This document shows positions 1 through 8,393 of a stretch of DNA of 64,000 bases, piece after piece. Below the pieces are notes generated by a model. It was not told the origin of the DNA. It saw only the letters and a program-made list of their open reading frames with translations, and searched no databases. Origin of the DNA: Sphingopyxis sp. (GTDB taxonomy: Bacteria; Pseudomonadota; Alphaproteobacteria; Sphingomonadales; Sphingomonadaceae). The translations under genes were made by a program, and so were the position numbers. The stretch spans positions 33,673 to 97,672 of the forward strand of contig JASBSJ010000085.1 in NCBI GenBank assembly GCA_030148985.1, written 5' to 3'. Each line of letters opens with the position of its first letter. Within the stretch, counting starts at the first letter, position 1.

Positions 1-710
1 TGTCGAGCGTGGTTCAGCTTGTGCGCATCGCCTTCACCTATGTGATGGCGCCGCTCGCCGCGAGCGCCGAACGCCGCGACCGGCGGCAGGTTGCCGACAT
101 CTATGCCTATGCGACCCGGCTGATCGCGGCGATCGCGCTGCCGCTCGCCGCGGTGCTCGCCGCGGGCAGCGCGTCGCTGCTCAGCCTGTTCGGCGATCAG
201 GCGCAGGCGGCGCAGGCGGCTTTGGTGATCCTGCTCTTCGCGCGCGCGGCCGAGGCGGTGCTCGGCATCTCGGCGCCGGTGCTGCAAGTCGTCGCCGCCT
301 TTCGCCACCAGCTCACCGCCAGCATCATCGGGGTTGCCGTCGCCGTCGCCGCGGGGTGGCTGATGGTCGGCCATATCGACCCGCTGACCGGCGTGACGCT
401 GGCGACCGCGATCGGGCTGGTCGTGATGGCCGCGATCCCGACGCTGCAACTCGCCGCGGTCGAGCGGCTGCATCCCTTCGATGCGCAATTCCCGGCAGTG
501 GCGGTGCGCGGGATCGGCATCACGATCGTCGCCGGGATTGCCGCGATGCTCGCCGACCTGTTGCCCGATCCGGTCGCGCTGCCGCTGCTCCTCCTCATCG
601 CCGCCGCGGCGATCTGGCTGGCGCTGCGCTTTGCGCTGCCGCTCGCCGACCGCGCCTCGCTTGGCAAGACCGCGCGCCGCCTTCGCCTGATCGGACCCGA
701 CGACCGATGA
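1..710 (+). CDS. Polysaccharide flippase-like membrane protein, C-terminal part (cut by window edge)
   Basis: The reading frame is open from the first bases, so the true start lies outside the window. The visible 230-odd residues contain about six hydrophobic segments rich in Ala, Leu, Val and Ile, separated by short Arg-rich loops, and end in a basic tail. This fits the C-terminal half of a Wzx/MATE-type exporter that moves lipid-linked glycans across the inner membrane. The stop codon overlaps the next start (ATGA), the first of four such couplings in this operon. The context of phospho-alcohol transferases supports a role in envelope glycan export, but substrate is inferred only. Another 12-14 helix membrane transporter is possible. 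Confidence 0.6.
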   Translation, partial: SSVVQLVRIAFTYVMAPLAASAERRDRRQVADIYAYATRLIAAIALPLAAVLAAGSASLLSLFGDQAQAAQAALVILLFARAAEAVLGISAPVLQVVAAFRHQLTASIIGVAVAVAAGWLMVGHIDPLTGVTLATAIGLVVMAAIPTLQLAAVERLHPFDAQFPAVAVRGIGITIVAGIAAMLADLLPDPVALPLLLLIAAAAIWLALRFALPLADRASLGKTARRLRLIGPDDR

Positions 711-1417
711 CCGACACTTCGCTCCGCGTCGCCGTCTATGACCTCGACCGCACCGTGCTGCGCACGCCGACCTTCACGCTGTTCCTGCTATGGGCGGCAT
801 GGCGCGAGACACCGTGGCGCCTGCTACTGCTGCCCGCGCTCGCGGTATTGATGATCGGCTATGCGCTGCGCCTCTACGGCCGCGACCGGTTCAAGCCCGC
901 GGCGATCCGACTGATGCTCGGCCGCACCATTGCGCAGGCGCGCGCCGAGCGGCTCGCCACGCGGTTCGCCGCGCGGCGCGTGCCGCGCGACGTGCCGCCG
1001 GGCGCCGCCGCGTGCATCGCACGCGACCGCGCCGAAGGTTTCCGGCTGCTGATGGCGACCGCGGCGCCTGAGTTTTATGCGGGCGCAATCGCCGATGCGC
1101 TGGGTTTCGACGCCGTCATTGCCTCGCGCCATCGCCGCGACGCTGCCGGAAACTGGCTACCCACGCTCGACGGAACCAATTGCTATGGTGCCGAAAAGGC
1201 GCGGCGCGTCGCCGAATGGCTCGCCGCCAACGGGGCCGAGGGCGCGCATATCCGCGCCTATTCGGATCATGTCAGCGACGCGCCGACCTTTGCGCTGGCG
1301 CGCGAGGCGTGGCTCGTCGGGCGCGGCGACAAATTCGTGCGGCTCGCCACCAAACATGGCTGGCAGGTCGCCGATTTCGAGGATGCCGCCGCGGGACCAT
1401 CGGTCGGGGTCCAATGA
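707..1417 (+). CDS. HAD-superfamily phosphatase (HAD-IB, SerB-like)
   Basis: A 236-residue protein with the HAD motif I DLDRT at residues 12-16, where the first Asp is the expected phospho-acceptor. A later segment SDHVSDAP resembles the acidic motif IV that binds magnesium. A hydrophobic stretch around residues 35-55 may be part of the cap or a membrane contact. The start overlaps the preceding stop by four bases and the end overlaps the next start in the same way, so it is translationally coupled. The likely role is dephosphorylation of an intermediate in the neighbouring phospho-alcohol pathway; the substrate cannot be read from sequence. Confidence 0.75.
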   Translation: MTDTSLRVAVYDLDRTVLRTPTFTLFLLWAAWRETPWRLLLLPALAVLMIGYALRLYGRDRFKPAAIRLMLGRTIAQARAERLATRFAARRVPRDVPPGAAACIARDRAEGFRLLMATAAPEFYAGAIADALGFDAVIASRHRRDAAGNWLPTLDGTNCYGAEKARRVAEWLAANGAEGAHIRAYSDHVSDAPTFALAREAWLVGRGDKFVRLATKHGWQVADFEDAAAGPSVGVQ

Positions 1418-2556
1418 CGCGCATCCTGTTCCTCTTCATCGGCGAGCCGCATCACCTGTTCCACGCGCTGCCCATCGCCGCCGAAATGGCCGCGCAGGGT
1501 CAGGCGGTCGAGGTTGCGGTGGCGAGCGCCGACCACCTGCCCGTCGTACAGCAAGTCATCCTCGCCTATCCGGGCTTTGCGCCGAAAATCACCCTGCTCG
1601 GGCAAAAGGGCATCGCGCGCTGGCTTCGCGCGCGCGGCCTGTTCCGCAATCCGCGCCTGCCGATCCTGCTCGACGCGCTGCCCTTTCTCCGCCGGTTCGA
1701 CGCGATCATCGTTCCCGAGCGGACGACGACGACGATCCGCCATTTCCTGCCGCGCCGGACGCGCCTTGTCTTCACGCCGCACGGCGCGGGCGACCGCGCG
1801 ATCACCTTCGATGCGCGCGACCGCCATTTCGATTTTGCCCTCGTCGCGGGCGCGAAGAGCGAGGCGCGGATGCTGGAGGCCGGGACGATCCGCCCCGGCC
1901 ATTATGCGGTCACCGGCTATGTGAAGCTCGACCTGATGCGGCGCCTGCAAAAGTCGCGCGCACCGATTTTCGACAATGCGCGGCCGACCATCCTTTATGC
2001 CCCGCATTTCCGGCGCGATCTGTCGTCATGGGACCGGTTCGGGCGCCCGATCATCGACTGGTTCGCCGCGCAGGATCGTTACAATCTGGTCGTCGCGCCG
2101 CACGTCCGCCTGTTCGCCGAAGCGAGCGAGGCCGAGCGGGCGGCGGTCGAGCGGCTCGCAGTGCCGGGCAAAATCCACATCGACCTCGGGTCCGAACGCC
2201 TGTTCGACATGAGCTATACCAGCGGCGCCGACCTCTATCTGGGCGACGTCAGCAGCCAGGTTTACGAATTTCTCGCCACGCCGCGGCCGTGCATATTCCT
2301 CAACGCTCACCAGGTCGATTGGGCGGGCGATCCCGACTATCTCTTCTGGACGCTTGGCGATGTTCTCCATGACCTCGCAGAGCTGCCCGCGGCACTCGAC
2401 GCCGCCCCCGGCCGCCATCCGTTCTATGCCGATGCCCAGCGCGCGCGCCTCGCCGAATCGATCGGCGGCGATCCCACAGGCGCGGCGGCGCGCGGCGCCG
2501 AGGCGATCCTGCACTTTCTTGCAAAGGACGCCGGGCAGGATAAGAGCGGCGGATGA
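1414..2556 (+). CDS. CDP-glycerol glycerophosphotransferase-like enzyme
   Basis: A 380-residue protein. The C-terminal half has the layout of the TagB/TagF glycerophosphotransferase fold: a strand followed by YAPHFR, later APHVRLF, then a GADLYLGDVSSQVYEF segment that matches the family's conserved (I/L)(T/G)DYSS region near residues 270-290. Such enzymes transfer a polyol phosphate from a CDP-polyol to a growing polymer at the inner membrane face. They are typical of teichoic acid synthesis but also occur in Gram-negative capsule and LPS loci. Coupled by ATGA overlaps to the genes on both sides. The exact donor is unknown; the adjacent CDP-alcohol enzyme and nucleotidyltransferases suggest a CDP-activated alcohol. 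Confidence 0.65.
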   Translation: MTRILFLFIGEPHHLFHALPIAAEMAAQGQAVEVAVASADHLPVVQQVILAYPGFAPKITLLGQKGIARWLRARGLFRNPRLPILLDALPFLRRFDAIIVPERTTTTIRHFLPRRTRLVFTPHGAGDRAITFDARDRHFDFALVAGAKSEARMLEAGTIRPGHYAVTGYVKLDLMRRLQKSRAPIFDNARPTILYAPHFRRDLSSWDRFGRPIIDWFAAQDRYNLVVAPHVRLFAEASEAERAAVERLAVPGKIHIDLGSERLFDMSYTSGADLYLGDVSSQVYEFLATPRPCIFLNAHQVDWAGDPDYLFWTLGDVLHDLAELPAALDAAPGRHPFYADAQRARLAESIGGDPTGAAARGAEAILHFLAKDAGQDKSGG

Positions 2557-3656
2557 CCGACGCCAAACCCCTCCCCGCGCTGACGCCGATCGGCGACAAT
2601 CCGACTCCGATCTGGGGCATGACCAATGCCGGGCGCCTGCGCCGGCTGGCGCGCGCCGAGGGACTGCCCGACACACCGGGTGCATCGGGCGCACGGCTTT
2701 ACGTCAATCTCGCCTATGTCTTCGATCCGGTGTGGCTGCGCCATGTCGTGGCGCTTCCCGGCACGGCGGTGATGGACGGCGATGCGCTGGTGATGGCGCA
2801 CCTCGTCGGCGGAATGACGCCGGACGACATTGCGGCCAACCGCGGCGCACTGTCGATCATCGATTATCGCGACAATCCGCAAATCTATAACCGCCAGCTG
2901 CGCAAGCTCGACTGCCCGTTCATCCAGCCGCTGACCCCCGAAACGCGGCGCGCGATCGAACGCAAAAGCTATTTCGGCGCCTATAAGGGCGTCACCGACG
3001 CGCTCACCAAATATCTCTGGCCCGAACTCGCGCTGTGGCTGACGCGCGGCGCGGCGAGCATCGGCATGACGCCGAACATGGTGACGGCGATCGGCGCGGC
3101 GCTGTGCATCTATGCGACCTATCTCTTTGCGCAGGGACAATATTGGGAAGGGATGCTCGCGGGCTTCATCTTCATGGTGCTCGACACCGTCGATGGAAAG
3201 CTCGCGCGCTGCACGATCACTTCGTCGAAATGGGGCAATGTTGCCGACCATGGCGTCGACCTAGTCCACCCGCCCTTCTGGTGGTATTTCTGGGGCGTCG
3301 GGCTCGGCGCCTGGGGCCTTGCGCTGCCCGATCAGACCTTCCTGCTGGTGATGATTGCGGTGGTCGCGGGCTACGTGCTCCAGCGCGTGATCGAGGGGTT
3401 GTTCATCAAGGATTTCGGCATGGACGTCCATGTCTGGCGCCGGTTCGACAGCCAGTTCCGCCTGATCACCGCGCGGCGCAACCCCAATTTCGCGATCCTG
3501 TTCTTCGCCACCCTCGCCGGACGCCCCGACATCGGGCTGATCGCGGTGGCATGGTGGACAATCATCTCGCTGCTCGTCCATGCCGTGCAGCTGGTGGAGG
3601 CCTATGCAGCGCGGCGCGCGGGGAAACCGATCGTCAGCTGGATGGAGGACGCATGA
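2553..3656 (+). CDS. CDP-alcohol phosphatidyltransferase with extra N-terminal region
   Basis: A 367-residue protein. The family signature DG-x2-AR-x8-G-x3-D-x3-D is complete, starting at about residue 214 (DGKLAR), so the enzyme should be active in displacing CMP from a CDP-alcohol. Hydrophobic helices flank it. Ordinary members are 180-250 residues; here about 150 residues precede the catalytic domain. That extension has no recognised motif but sits where the bifunctional inositol-phosphate cytidylyltransferase/di-myo-inositol-phosphate synthase enzymes carry their cytidylyltransferase. The stand-alone nucleotidyltransferases at 4069-5624 could supply that activity separately. Coupled to both neighbours by ATGA overlaps. 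Confidence 0.8.
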   Translation: MTDAKPLPALTPIGDNPTPIWGMTNAGRLRRLARAEGLPDTPGASGARLYVNLAYVFDPVWLRHVVALPGTAVMDGDALVMAHLVGGMTPDDIAANRGALSIIDYRDNPQIYNRQLRKLDCPFIQPLTPETRRAIERKSYFGAYKGVTDALTKYLWPELALWLTRGAASIGMTPNMVTAIGAALCIYATYLFAQGQYWEGMLAGFIFMVLDTVDGKLARCTITSSKWGNVADHGVDLVHPPFWWYFWGVGLGAWGLALPDQTFLLVMIAVVAGYVLQRVIEGLFIKDFGMDVHVWRRFDSQFRLITARRNPNFAILFFATLAGRPDIGLIAVAWWTIISLLVHAVQLVEAYAARRAGKPIVSWMEDA

Positions 3657-4081
3657 ACGACACCATCGCCAAATTCGGGCATCCGGCGACGCTGATTGCC
3701 GACTATGACCATTGGGTCGTGCTGCTGCGCCCCGCGCAGCCGGTGCTCGGCGCACTCGTGCTCGCGGCGAAATCGGACGCGACGGCGTTCGGCGACCTTC
3801 CCGCCGAAGCGCACGCCGAGCTCAAGACCGTCACCGCCGCCATCGAGGCGGCGCTGACGCAGGCCGTCGGCTATGCCAAGATCAACTACCTCATGCTGAT
3901 GATGGTCGACCCGCACGTCCATTTCCACGTCCTGCCGCGTTATGACGGCGAACGCAGCGGCGTGGGATTGTCGGTCGCCGATGCGGGCTGGCCGGGACAG
4001 CCCGATCTGGCGCAAGCAGTAAAGCTCGATGAAAGCCAGATCGCCGCGCTCACCGGCTGGCTCAAACCCTATTTCGCGTAG
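3653..4081 (+). CDS. HIT-family nucleotide hydrolase/transferase
   Basis: A 142-residue protein with the histidine triad HVHFHVLPR near residues 88-96, the defining motif of HIT hydrolases, where the middle His forms a covalent nucleotidyl intermediate. Length matches small bacterial HIT proteins. Last gene of the five-gene coupled operon. Its 3' end overlaps by 13 bases the convergent nucleotidyltransferase gene. In this context it may clear CMP- or AMP-linked by-products of the CDP-alcohol reactions; that role is inference. Confidence 0.85.
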   Translation: MNDTIAKFGHPATLIADYDHWVVLLRPAQPVLGALVLAAKSDATAFGDLPAEAHAELKTVTAAIEAALTQAVGYAKINYLMLMMVDPHVHFHVLPRYDGERSGVGLSVADAGWPGQPDLAQAVKLDESQIAALTGWLKPYFA

Positions 4082-4833
4082 CGGCCTTCGGCGGCCCATT
4101 TGGCGGTGAGCGCCTCGGCAGCGTCAACATCCTGCGGGAAGTCGACTTCCTGCCATTCGAGCCCTTCGATCGACACCGTGCCGACGCGGTTGCCCTTGGC
4201 GATGATGTCGATCGCGCGCAGATACCAGCGTTCGACCCCGTCGGGGGTGCGCATCATCTGATCGACCTGGTTGCGAAAGATCGACGGGCCGTCGCCTGTA
4301 AAGGCGAGCATCCCGATCGACTCGGCATTGGTGTCGGGGGGCAGCAGCCGCTTGCCGATCTGGTGCAGCCGCCCTTCGGCGTCGCGGTTCACCTTCATAT
4401 CGTCGTCGTCATAGTCGGCTTTGACATCGACGGTGACGGTGATCGGCTCGTTTGCGCCCTCGATCAGCTTTGCTACGATCTCGTCCGAAACGATCGTATC
4501 GCCATTCAAAATGATGAAATCGCGGTCCATCTCCTCACGCGCGATCCAGCAGGTGCCCAGATTGTCGGCGACCTGAAAGAAGGGATTGAACAAGGTGCGG
4601 ATCCGCGCGCCGGTGTCGCGATAAAGCTGGAGCGCATGATCCTCGACGCGCTCGGTGCGGAAACCCGTGACGACAACGATATCCTTGATCCCGTTCGCAA
4701 CCAGCGCCGCGACCTGCCAGCTGATAAGGCTGCGACCGCCCAGTTCGATCAGGCATTTGGGGATGTCGCGCGTCAGCGGCAACAGGCGCGAGCCCTGTCC
4801 GGCCGACAGGATGATGGCTTTGGTGATGGTCAT
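4069..4833 (-). CDS. Sugar/alcohol-phosphate nucleotidyltransferase (LicC/IPCT-like)
   Basis: A 254-residue protein opening with the nucleotidyltransferase signature ILSAGQGSRLLPLT followed by PKCL, which binds the nucleotide triphosphate. ILNGDTIVSDE around residues 105-115 carries the Mg-binding Asp. The size and single-domain form match phosphocholine or inositol-1-phosphate cytidylyltransferases rather than larger sugar enzymes with C-terminal helices. It is second in the short minus-strand operon 5624-4069 and converges on the CDP-alcohol operon. The likely product is a CDP- or other NDP-activated alcohol used by the genes opposite; the nucleotide is inferred. Confidence 0.75.
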   Translation of the reverse strand: MTITKAIILSAGQGSRLLPLTRDIPKCLIELGGRSLISWQVAALVANGIKDIVVVTGFRTERVEDHALQLYRDTGARIRTLFNPFFQVADNLGTCWIAREEMDRDFIILNGDTIVSDEIVAKLIEGANEPITVTVDVKADYDDDDMKVNRDAEGRLHQIGKRLLPPDTNAESIGMLAFTGDGPSIFRNQVDQMMRTPDGVERWYLRAIDIIAKGNRVGTVSIEGLEWQEVDFPQDVDAAEALTAKWAAEGRYAK

Positions 4834-5624
4834 GGCCGCCGCCCTATAGCCGCTTCGCCCCGCGCGGCAAATATCGCTTCGATCAGGACGATGTCGGCGG
4901 GCTTATCGGCGTCGATGCATGCTTCGGGTTCGGACATCGGCACGACCTTCGCCGCCAGACCAAAGCGCCGCCCCGCCCGCGCGATGCCCTGCTGGATGGT
5001 GAAGAGGCGCAATAGCGCCCCGATGAGCAGCCACGGCCCGAACGCCGCGACGATCTTCAGCCCCTTCTTGCGGTCGCGCTCGATCCGCCCCCAGAAATCG
5101 AGCAGCGGCAGCACCCGCCGTCCGCGCAGGCGAAACAGGTTCGCCCCCGACCACCAGCCGCCGCGGAATTTCAGCCAGGTCCGCCGCGATTCGGGATAAC
5201 GTGTAAGCAGCACGTCGCGCTCGACCATCGCCACCGCGACGTCGCTGTCCGCCGCGCCGCGCAAAAATTCGGCGATCATCGCCGGGGTCAGCAGTACATT
5301 GTCGGCGGTGGTGACGAGCAGCGGATCGTCGCCCGGCGGTAGCGCGGCGGCGAGCGAGCTGCTGATCCCCTGTCCCGAGTCCGCAAAGTGCAGGTCGACG
5401 ATCCCCGTCAGTGCCGGCTCGGCGGCCAGCGCCGCGCTGTCCTGCGCCAAAATGGTGATCGCCCCGACCTCGGGCGCGGCGCGCAGCGCGGTCACGACAT
5501 GGACGAGCATCGCCTGCCCCGCGACGGGGAGCAGCGCCTTGGTCGATACCCCCGTGCCAGCAAGCAGCGGGTCGGGACCGGGGCGGCTGCCCGCAAGCAC
5601 GATCGCCGCGATCGGCGCCGTCAT
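4830..5624 (-). CDS. NTP transferase (MobA/IspD-like fold), divergent
   Basis: A 264-residue protein with a nucleotidyltransferase-like N-terminus (IVLAGSRPGPDPLL, then STKALLPVAG), a less conserved form of the LAGG-x-SxR...K signature, and TTADNV near residues 100-106 as the metal-binding Asp position. It overlaps the next gene by an ATGA. A second, more divergent NTase beside the first suggests either two activated precursors or one regulatory or partner subunit. The substrate is unknown. Confidence 0.65.
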   Translation of the reverse strand: MTAPIAAIVLAGSRPGPDPLLAGTGVSTKALLPVAGQAMLVHVVTALRAAPEVGAITILAQDSAALAAEPALTGIVDLHFADSGQGISSSLAAALPPGDDPLLVTTADNVLLTPAMIAEFLRGAADSDVAVAMVERDVLLTRYPESRRTWLKFRGGWWSGANLFRLRGRRVLPLLDFWGRIERDRKKGLKIVAAFGPWLLIGALLRLFTIQQGIARAGRRFGLAAKVVPMSEPEACIDADKPADIVLIEAIFAARGEAAIGRRP

Positions 5625-6574
5625 CGCGCCGCGTCCGCCGGCGCGATGCGCCGCGCCGTCACCCCGCGCAGGAAATCGCTCGCTTCATCGAGCACCGGCC
5701 CGCGGCTGCGAAACGGCGCGGCGAGCGCCATGACGATGCCGGTGTGGCCGACGCCGGGATAGATGCGCAGCGTCGCCGACCCGCCCGCGCGCTCGACCGC
5801 GGCGGCCAGATTCTGGCTGTTGCGCGGGCGCACCACTTCATCCTCATCGCCGCTCGCAAGCCACAGCGGCGGCGCGTCGCCGCGCGCGAAATGGATCGGC
5901 TGCGTCCGCTCGATCGGCCGAACCTTGCCCATCGCCTTTTCGGCGCGGCCACCCTTTTCGAGCGGCAGGAAATCATATGGCCCGGCAAGACCCGCGACGC
6001 CGCGGACGATCGACGGGTCGCTCTTCGCGGCGCGCAGCCATTGCGGGTCGAGCGCGAGCATCGCGGCATTATAGGCGCCCGCCGAATGCCCCATCAGCGC
6101 GATGCGGTCGGGATCGCCGCCAAGCGTTCCGACATGTTCGTGCGTCCACGCGACCGCCGCGGCGCTGTCCTCCAGATAATCGGGCCAATGCGCCTTCGGC
6201 ACCAGCCGGTAATCGGGGATCACGACGACAAAGCCCTGCCGCGCGAGCGCACGTCCCGCGAAACCATAATGGCCGCGCTCGCCGCTGTTCCAGCCGCCGC
6301 CATAGAAAAAGACCACGACCGGCAGCCGGTCGCCTTCGCGCAGGCTGTCGGGCACCCAGATGTCGAGCGACTGGCGCGGCCCGCGGCCATAGGGCTGGTC
6401 GGCAATAAGCAATCGGGCGCCGTCGCCTTGGCCCAGCAGCCGGTCGGCCATGTTGAGCGACTTCGCACCGCCCGCGGCGATCATCTTGGCCCCGCCGCCG
6501 AACAGCAGCACGAGCAGCAACACCACGAAGAGGATCTTGATCAATCGCCGTCCCTTGAAAAGCCGCGTCGCCAT
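5621..6574 (-). CDS. Membrane-anchored alpha/beta hydrolase (esterase/lipase-like)
   Basis: A 317-residue protein from the ATG at 6574. Residues 10-35 form one hydrophobic anchor. FFYGGGW is the oxyanion-hole motif of the hormone-sensitive lipase/BD-FAE group; GHSAG is the nucleophile elbow; GDEDEVVRP supplies the acid and GVGHTG the catalytic His. First gene of the minus-strand operon and ATGA-coupled to the divergent NTase downstream. A much longer open frame reaches to 7957, but it runs antisense to two clear genes, so the start before the membrane anchor is preferred. The substrate may be an acyl or acetyl ester of the envelope polymer; this is inferred from context. Confidence 0.8.
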   Translation of the reverse strand: MATRLFKGRRLIKILFVVLLLVLLFGGGAKMIAAGGAKSLNMADRLLGQGDGARLLIADQPYGRGPRQSLDIWVPDSLREGDRLPVVVFFYGGGWNSGERGHYGFAGRALARQGFVVVIPDYRLVPKAHWPDYLEDSAAAVAWTHEHVGTLGGDPDRIALMGHSAGAYNAAMLALDPQWLRAAKSDPSIVRGVAGLAGPYDFLPLEKGGRAEKAMGKVRPIERTQPIHFARGDAPPLWLASGDEDEVVRPRNSQNLAAAVERAGGSATLRIYPGVGHTGIVMALAAPFRSRGPVLDEASDFLRGVTARRIAPADAAR

Positions 6575-6668
6575 CCCGCCGCGCCCTACAGGGCCGCGAA
6601 GCGCGTAACAAGCGCCGACCAATGGCGCGGCGCGCGACCTTTTTTCCGCTCGCGCGTAGAAGAAGGCA

Positions 6669-7499
6669 ATGACCAGCCCCTTTTCCCGCCCCGCCCTTGT
6701 CTGCAACAGCCAGAGCGGCAGCCACGACGAGGCTATCCTCGAAGCGATCGAGGCGGTCTGCCGCGAACAGGGCGCCCCGCTCGCCGCGACCTTTGCGCTG
6801 CCCGATGATGCGATCCCCGACGCCGACGCGCTTTCCCGGCGCGAGATCGACCTCTTGATCGTCTGGACCGGCGACGGCACGATCAACGCGGCGGCGCGCG
6901 GTGCGGCGGGGTGGGACGGCGCGATCCTGCCGCTGCCCGGCGGCACGCTCAACCTCCTGTCGAAGTCGCTCCATGGCGACCGCGACGCACCCGACATATT
7001 GGCCGATGCGCTGCGAGGAACCGGGCGACGTGCCGCGATTCCGACAATCCGGTCGAAGGACGGCGAAGCCTTCATCACCATCGTCGCCGGCCCCGCGACC
7101 CGCTGGGCCGAGGTGCGCGAAACGATGCGGCAGGACGGGTTGATCGAGGCGAGCCGCGCGGCGCCCGAGGCGCTCGACGCGATGATGAACGCGCCGGGCG
7201 TGCGGATCGCCGGGCAGGATCGGGACTGGCCCGCGATCATCCTGACCCCCACCCCGCACGGCATCCGCGCCGACGGCATCGTGGCCGAGGGTTCGGGCGA
7301 TGTGCTGCGCCACGGCCTCGCCTGGCTCGGCGGCGATTTTCGCGACGGGCCGACCGAGGCGCTCGAGACCGGAGAATTGATCATCCTCGAAGGCGAAGCG
7401 CCGATCAGCCTCGAATATGATGGCGAGCTTAAGGAAACGGAATCGCCCGCGCGCTTTGCGCTTGGCACGAGCGCGGTCGATTTCGTCGCGACGGCATGA
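6669..7499 (+). CDS. Diacylglycerol/sphingosine kinase-family lipid kinase
   Basis: A 276-residue protein with the ATP-binding signature WTGDGTIN at residues 66-73 and PLPGGTLN about 20 residues later, both hallmarks of the DAGK catalytic domain (YegS/DgkB type). It is slightly short for this family (usually 290-320), with the C-terminal beta-sandwich reduced. The stop overlaps the next start by ATGA, so it is coupled with the metallophosphoesterase. The pair recalls lipid phosphorylation and dephosphorylation at the inner membrane, but the lipid is not identifiable. Confidence 0.8.
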   Translation: MTSPFSRPALVCNSQSGSHDEAILEAIEAVCREQGAPLAATFALPDDAIPDADALSRREIDLLIVWTGDGTINAAARGAAGWDGAILPLPGGTLNLLSKSLHGDRDAPDILADALRGTGRRAAIPTIRSKDGEAFITIVAGPATRWAEVRETMRQDGLIEASRAAPEALDAMMNAPGVRIAGQDRDWPAIILTPTPHGIRADGIVAEGSGDVLRHGLAWLGGDFRDGPTEALETGELIILEGEAPISLEYDGELKETESPARFALGTSAVDFVATA

Positions 7500-8344
7500 C
7501 GCGGCTCTTTCATATCAGCGACCTGCATTTCGGGCTCGAAGACCCGGCGGCGCTCGACTGGTTTACCGATTGCGTGCGCGCCGAGCGGCCCGACGCGGTG
7601 CTCATCACCGGCGACCTCACGATGCGCGCGCGCGCGCGTGAATTCGCCGCCGCCTGCGACTGGATCGAAACGCTCGACGTTCCCGTAACGGTCGAGGTTG
7701 GCAACCACGACCTCCCCTATTTCAACCCGATCGCGCGCTTCTTCTATCCCTATCGCCGCATCCGCCGCATCGCACGGCTCGTGGAGCGCGAAATCGACCT
7801 GCCAGGCCTCGCGATCGTGCCGCTCAAGACCACCGCGCGCGCGCAGTGGCGGCTCGACTGGTCGAAAGGATGGGTGACCGACAGGGCGCTGAACCGCACG
7901 CTCGCCGCGATCGACGCGCTGCCGCACGGCACCATGGTGCTCGTTACCGCGCATCATCCGCTGGTCGAGGCGGGCACGAAAGGCCGCGCGCTGACCCGCG
8001 GCGGCGAACGCGCGCTCGCCGCGCTAGCGAAGCGCGGCGTCGCGGCGGTGCTGACCGGCCACGTCCACGATGCTTTCGATCTGGTGAAACAGACCGCGGG
8101 CGGGCCGATCCGCATGATCGGCGCCGGAACCCTGTCGCAGCGCATCCGCTCGACCCCGCCCAGCTTCAACGACCTGCTGATCGAGGACCGCACATTGTCG
8201 GTGCGCGTGCGCAACCTCGCCGACGTGCCGACCCCCGACATGCAGATCGCCGACATCCCCCCCGACGCGCTCCCGCCGCGCGATCCCGACGAACCCGTCG
8301 CGCCCGTCCGCGCCATCCCGCCGGTCGATCCGCCGGTGCATTGA
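7496..8344 (+). CDS. Calcineurin-like metallophosphoesterase
   Basis: A 282-residue protein with the full two-metal site in order: ISDLHFG (residues 7-13), GDLT, GNHD, TAHHPL and GHVH. This arrangement is diagnostic of the calcineurin-like phosphoesterase superfamily, and the length fits the cyclic-nucleotide/UDP-diacylglucosamine hydrolase-like group. The C-terminus is Pro/Asp-rich and probably disordered. No signal peptide is seen, so it is cytoplasmic. Coupled to the lipid kinase upstream. Confidence 0.85.
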   Translation: MTRLFHISDLHFGLEDPAALDWFTDCVRAERPDAVLITGDLTMRARAREFAAACDWIETLDVPVTVEVGNHDLPYFNPIARFFYPYRRIRRIARLVEREIDLPGLAIVPLKTTARAQWRLDWSKGWVTDRALNRTLAAIDALPHGTMVLVTAHHPLVEAGTKGRALTRGGERALAALAKRGVAAVLTGHVHDAFDLVKQTAGGPIRMIGAGTLSQRIRSTPPSFNDLLIEDRTLSVRVRNLADVPTPDMQIADIPPDALPPRDPDEPVAPVRAIPPVDPPVH

Positions 8345-8393
8345 CGCGGCCGTCCACCCCGTTAGGTTGCAACAAAAAACGGGATGAGGGACG

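Noticed and set aside
6575..7957. An upstream extension of the hydrolase frame on the minus strand to 7957
   Set aside because: It would run antisense through the lipid kinase and metallophosphoesterase genes, both with clear motifs; the ATG at 6574 before the membrane anchor is better.
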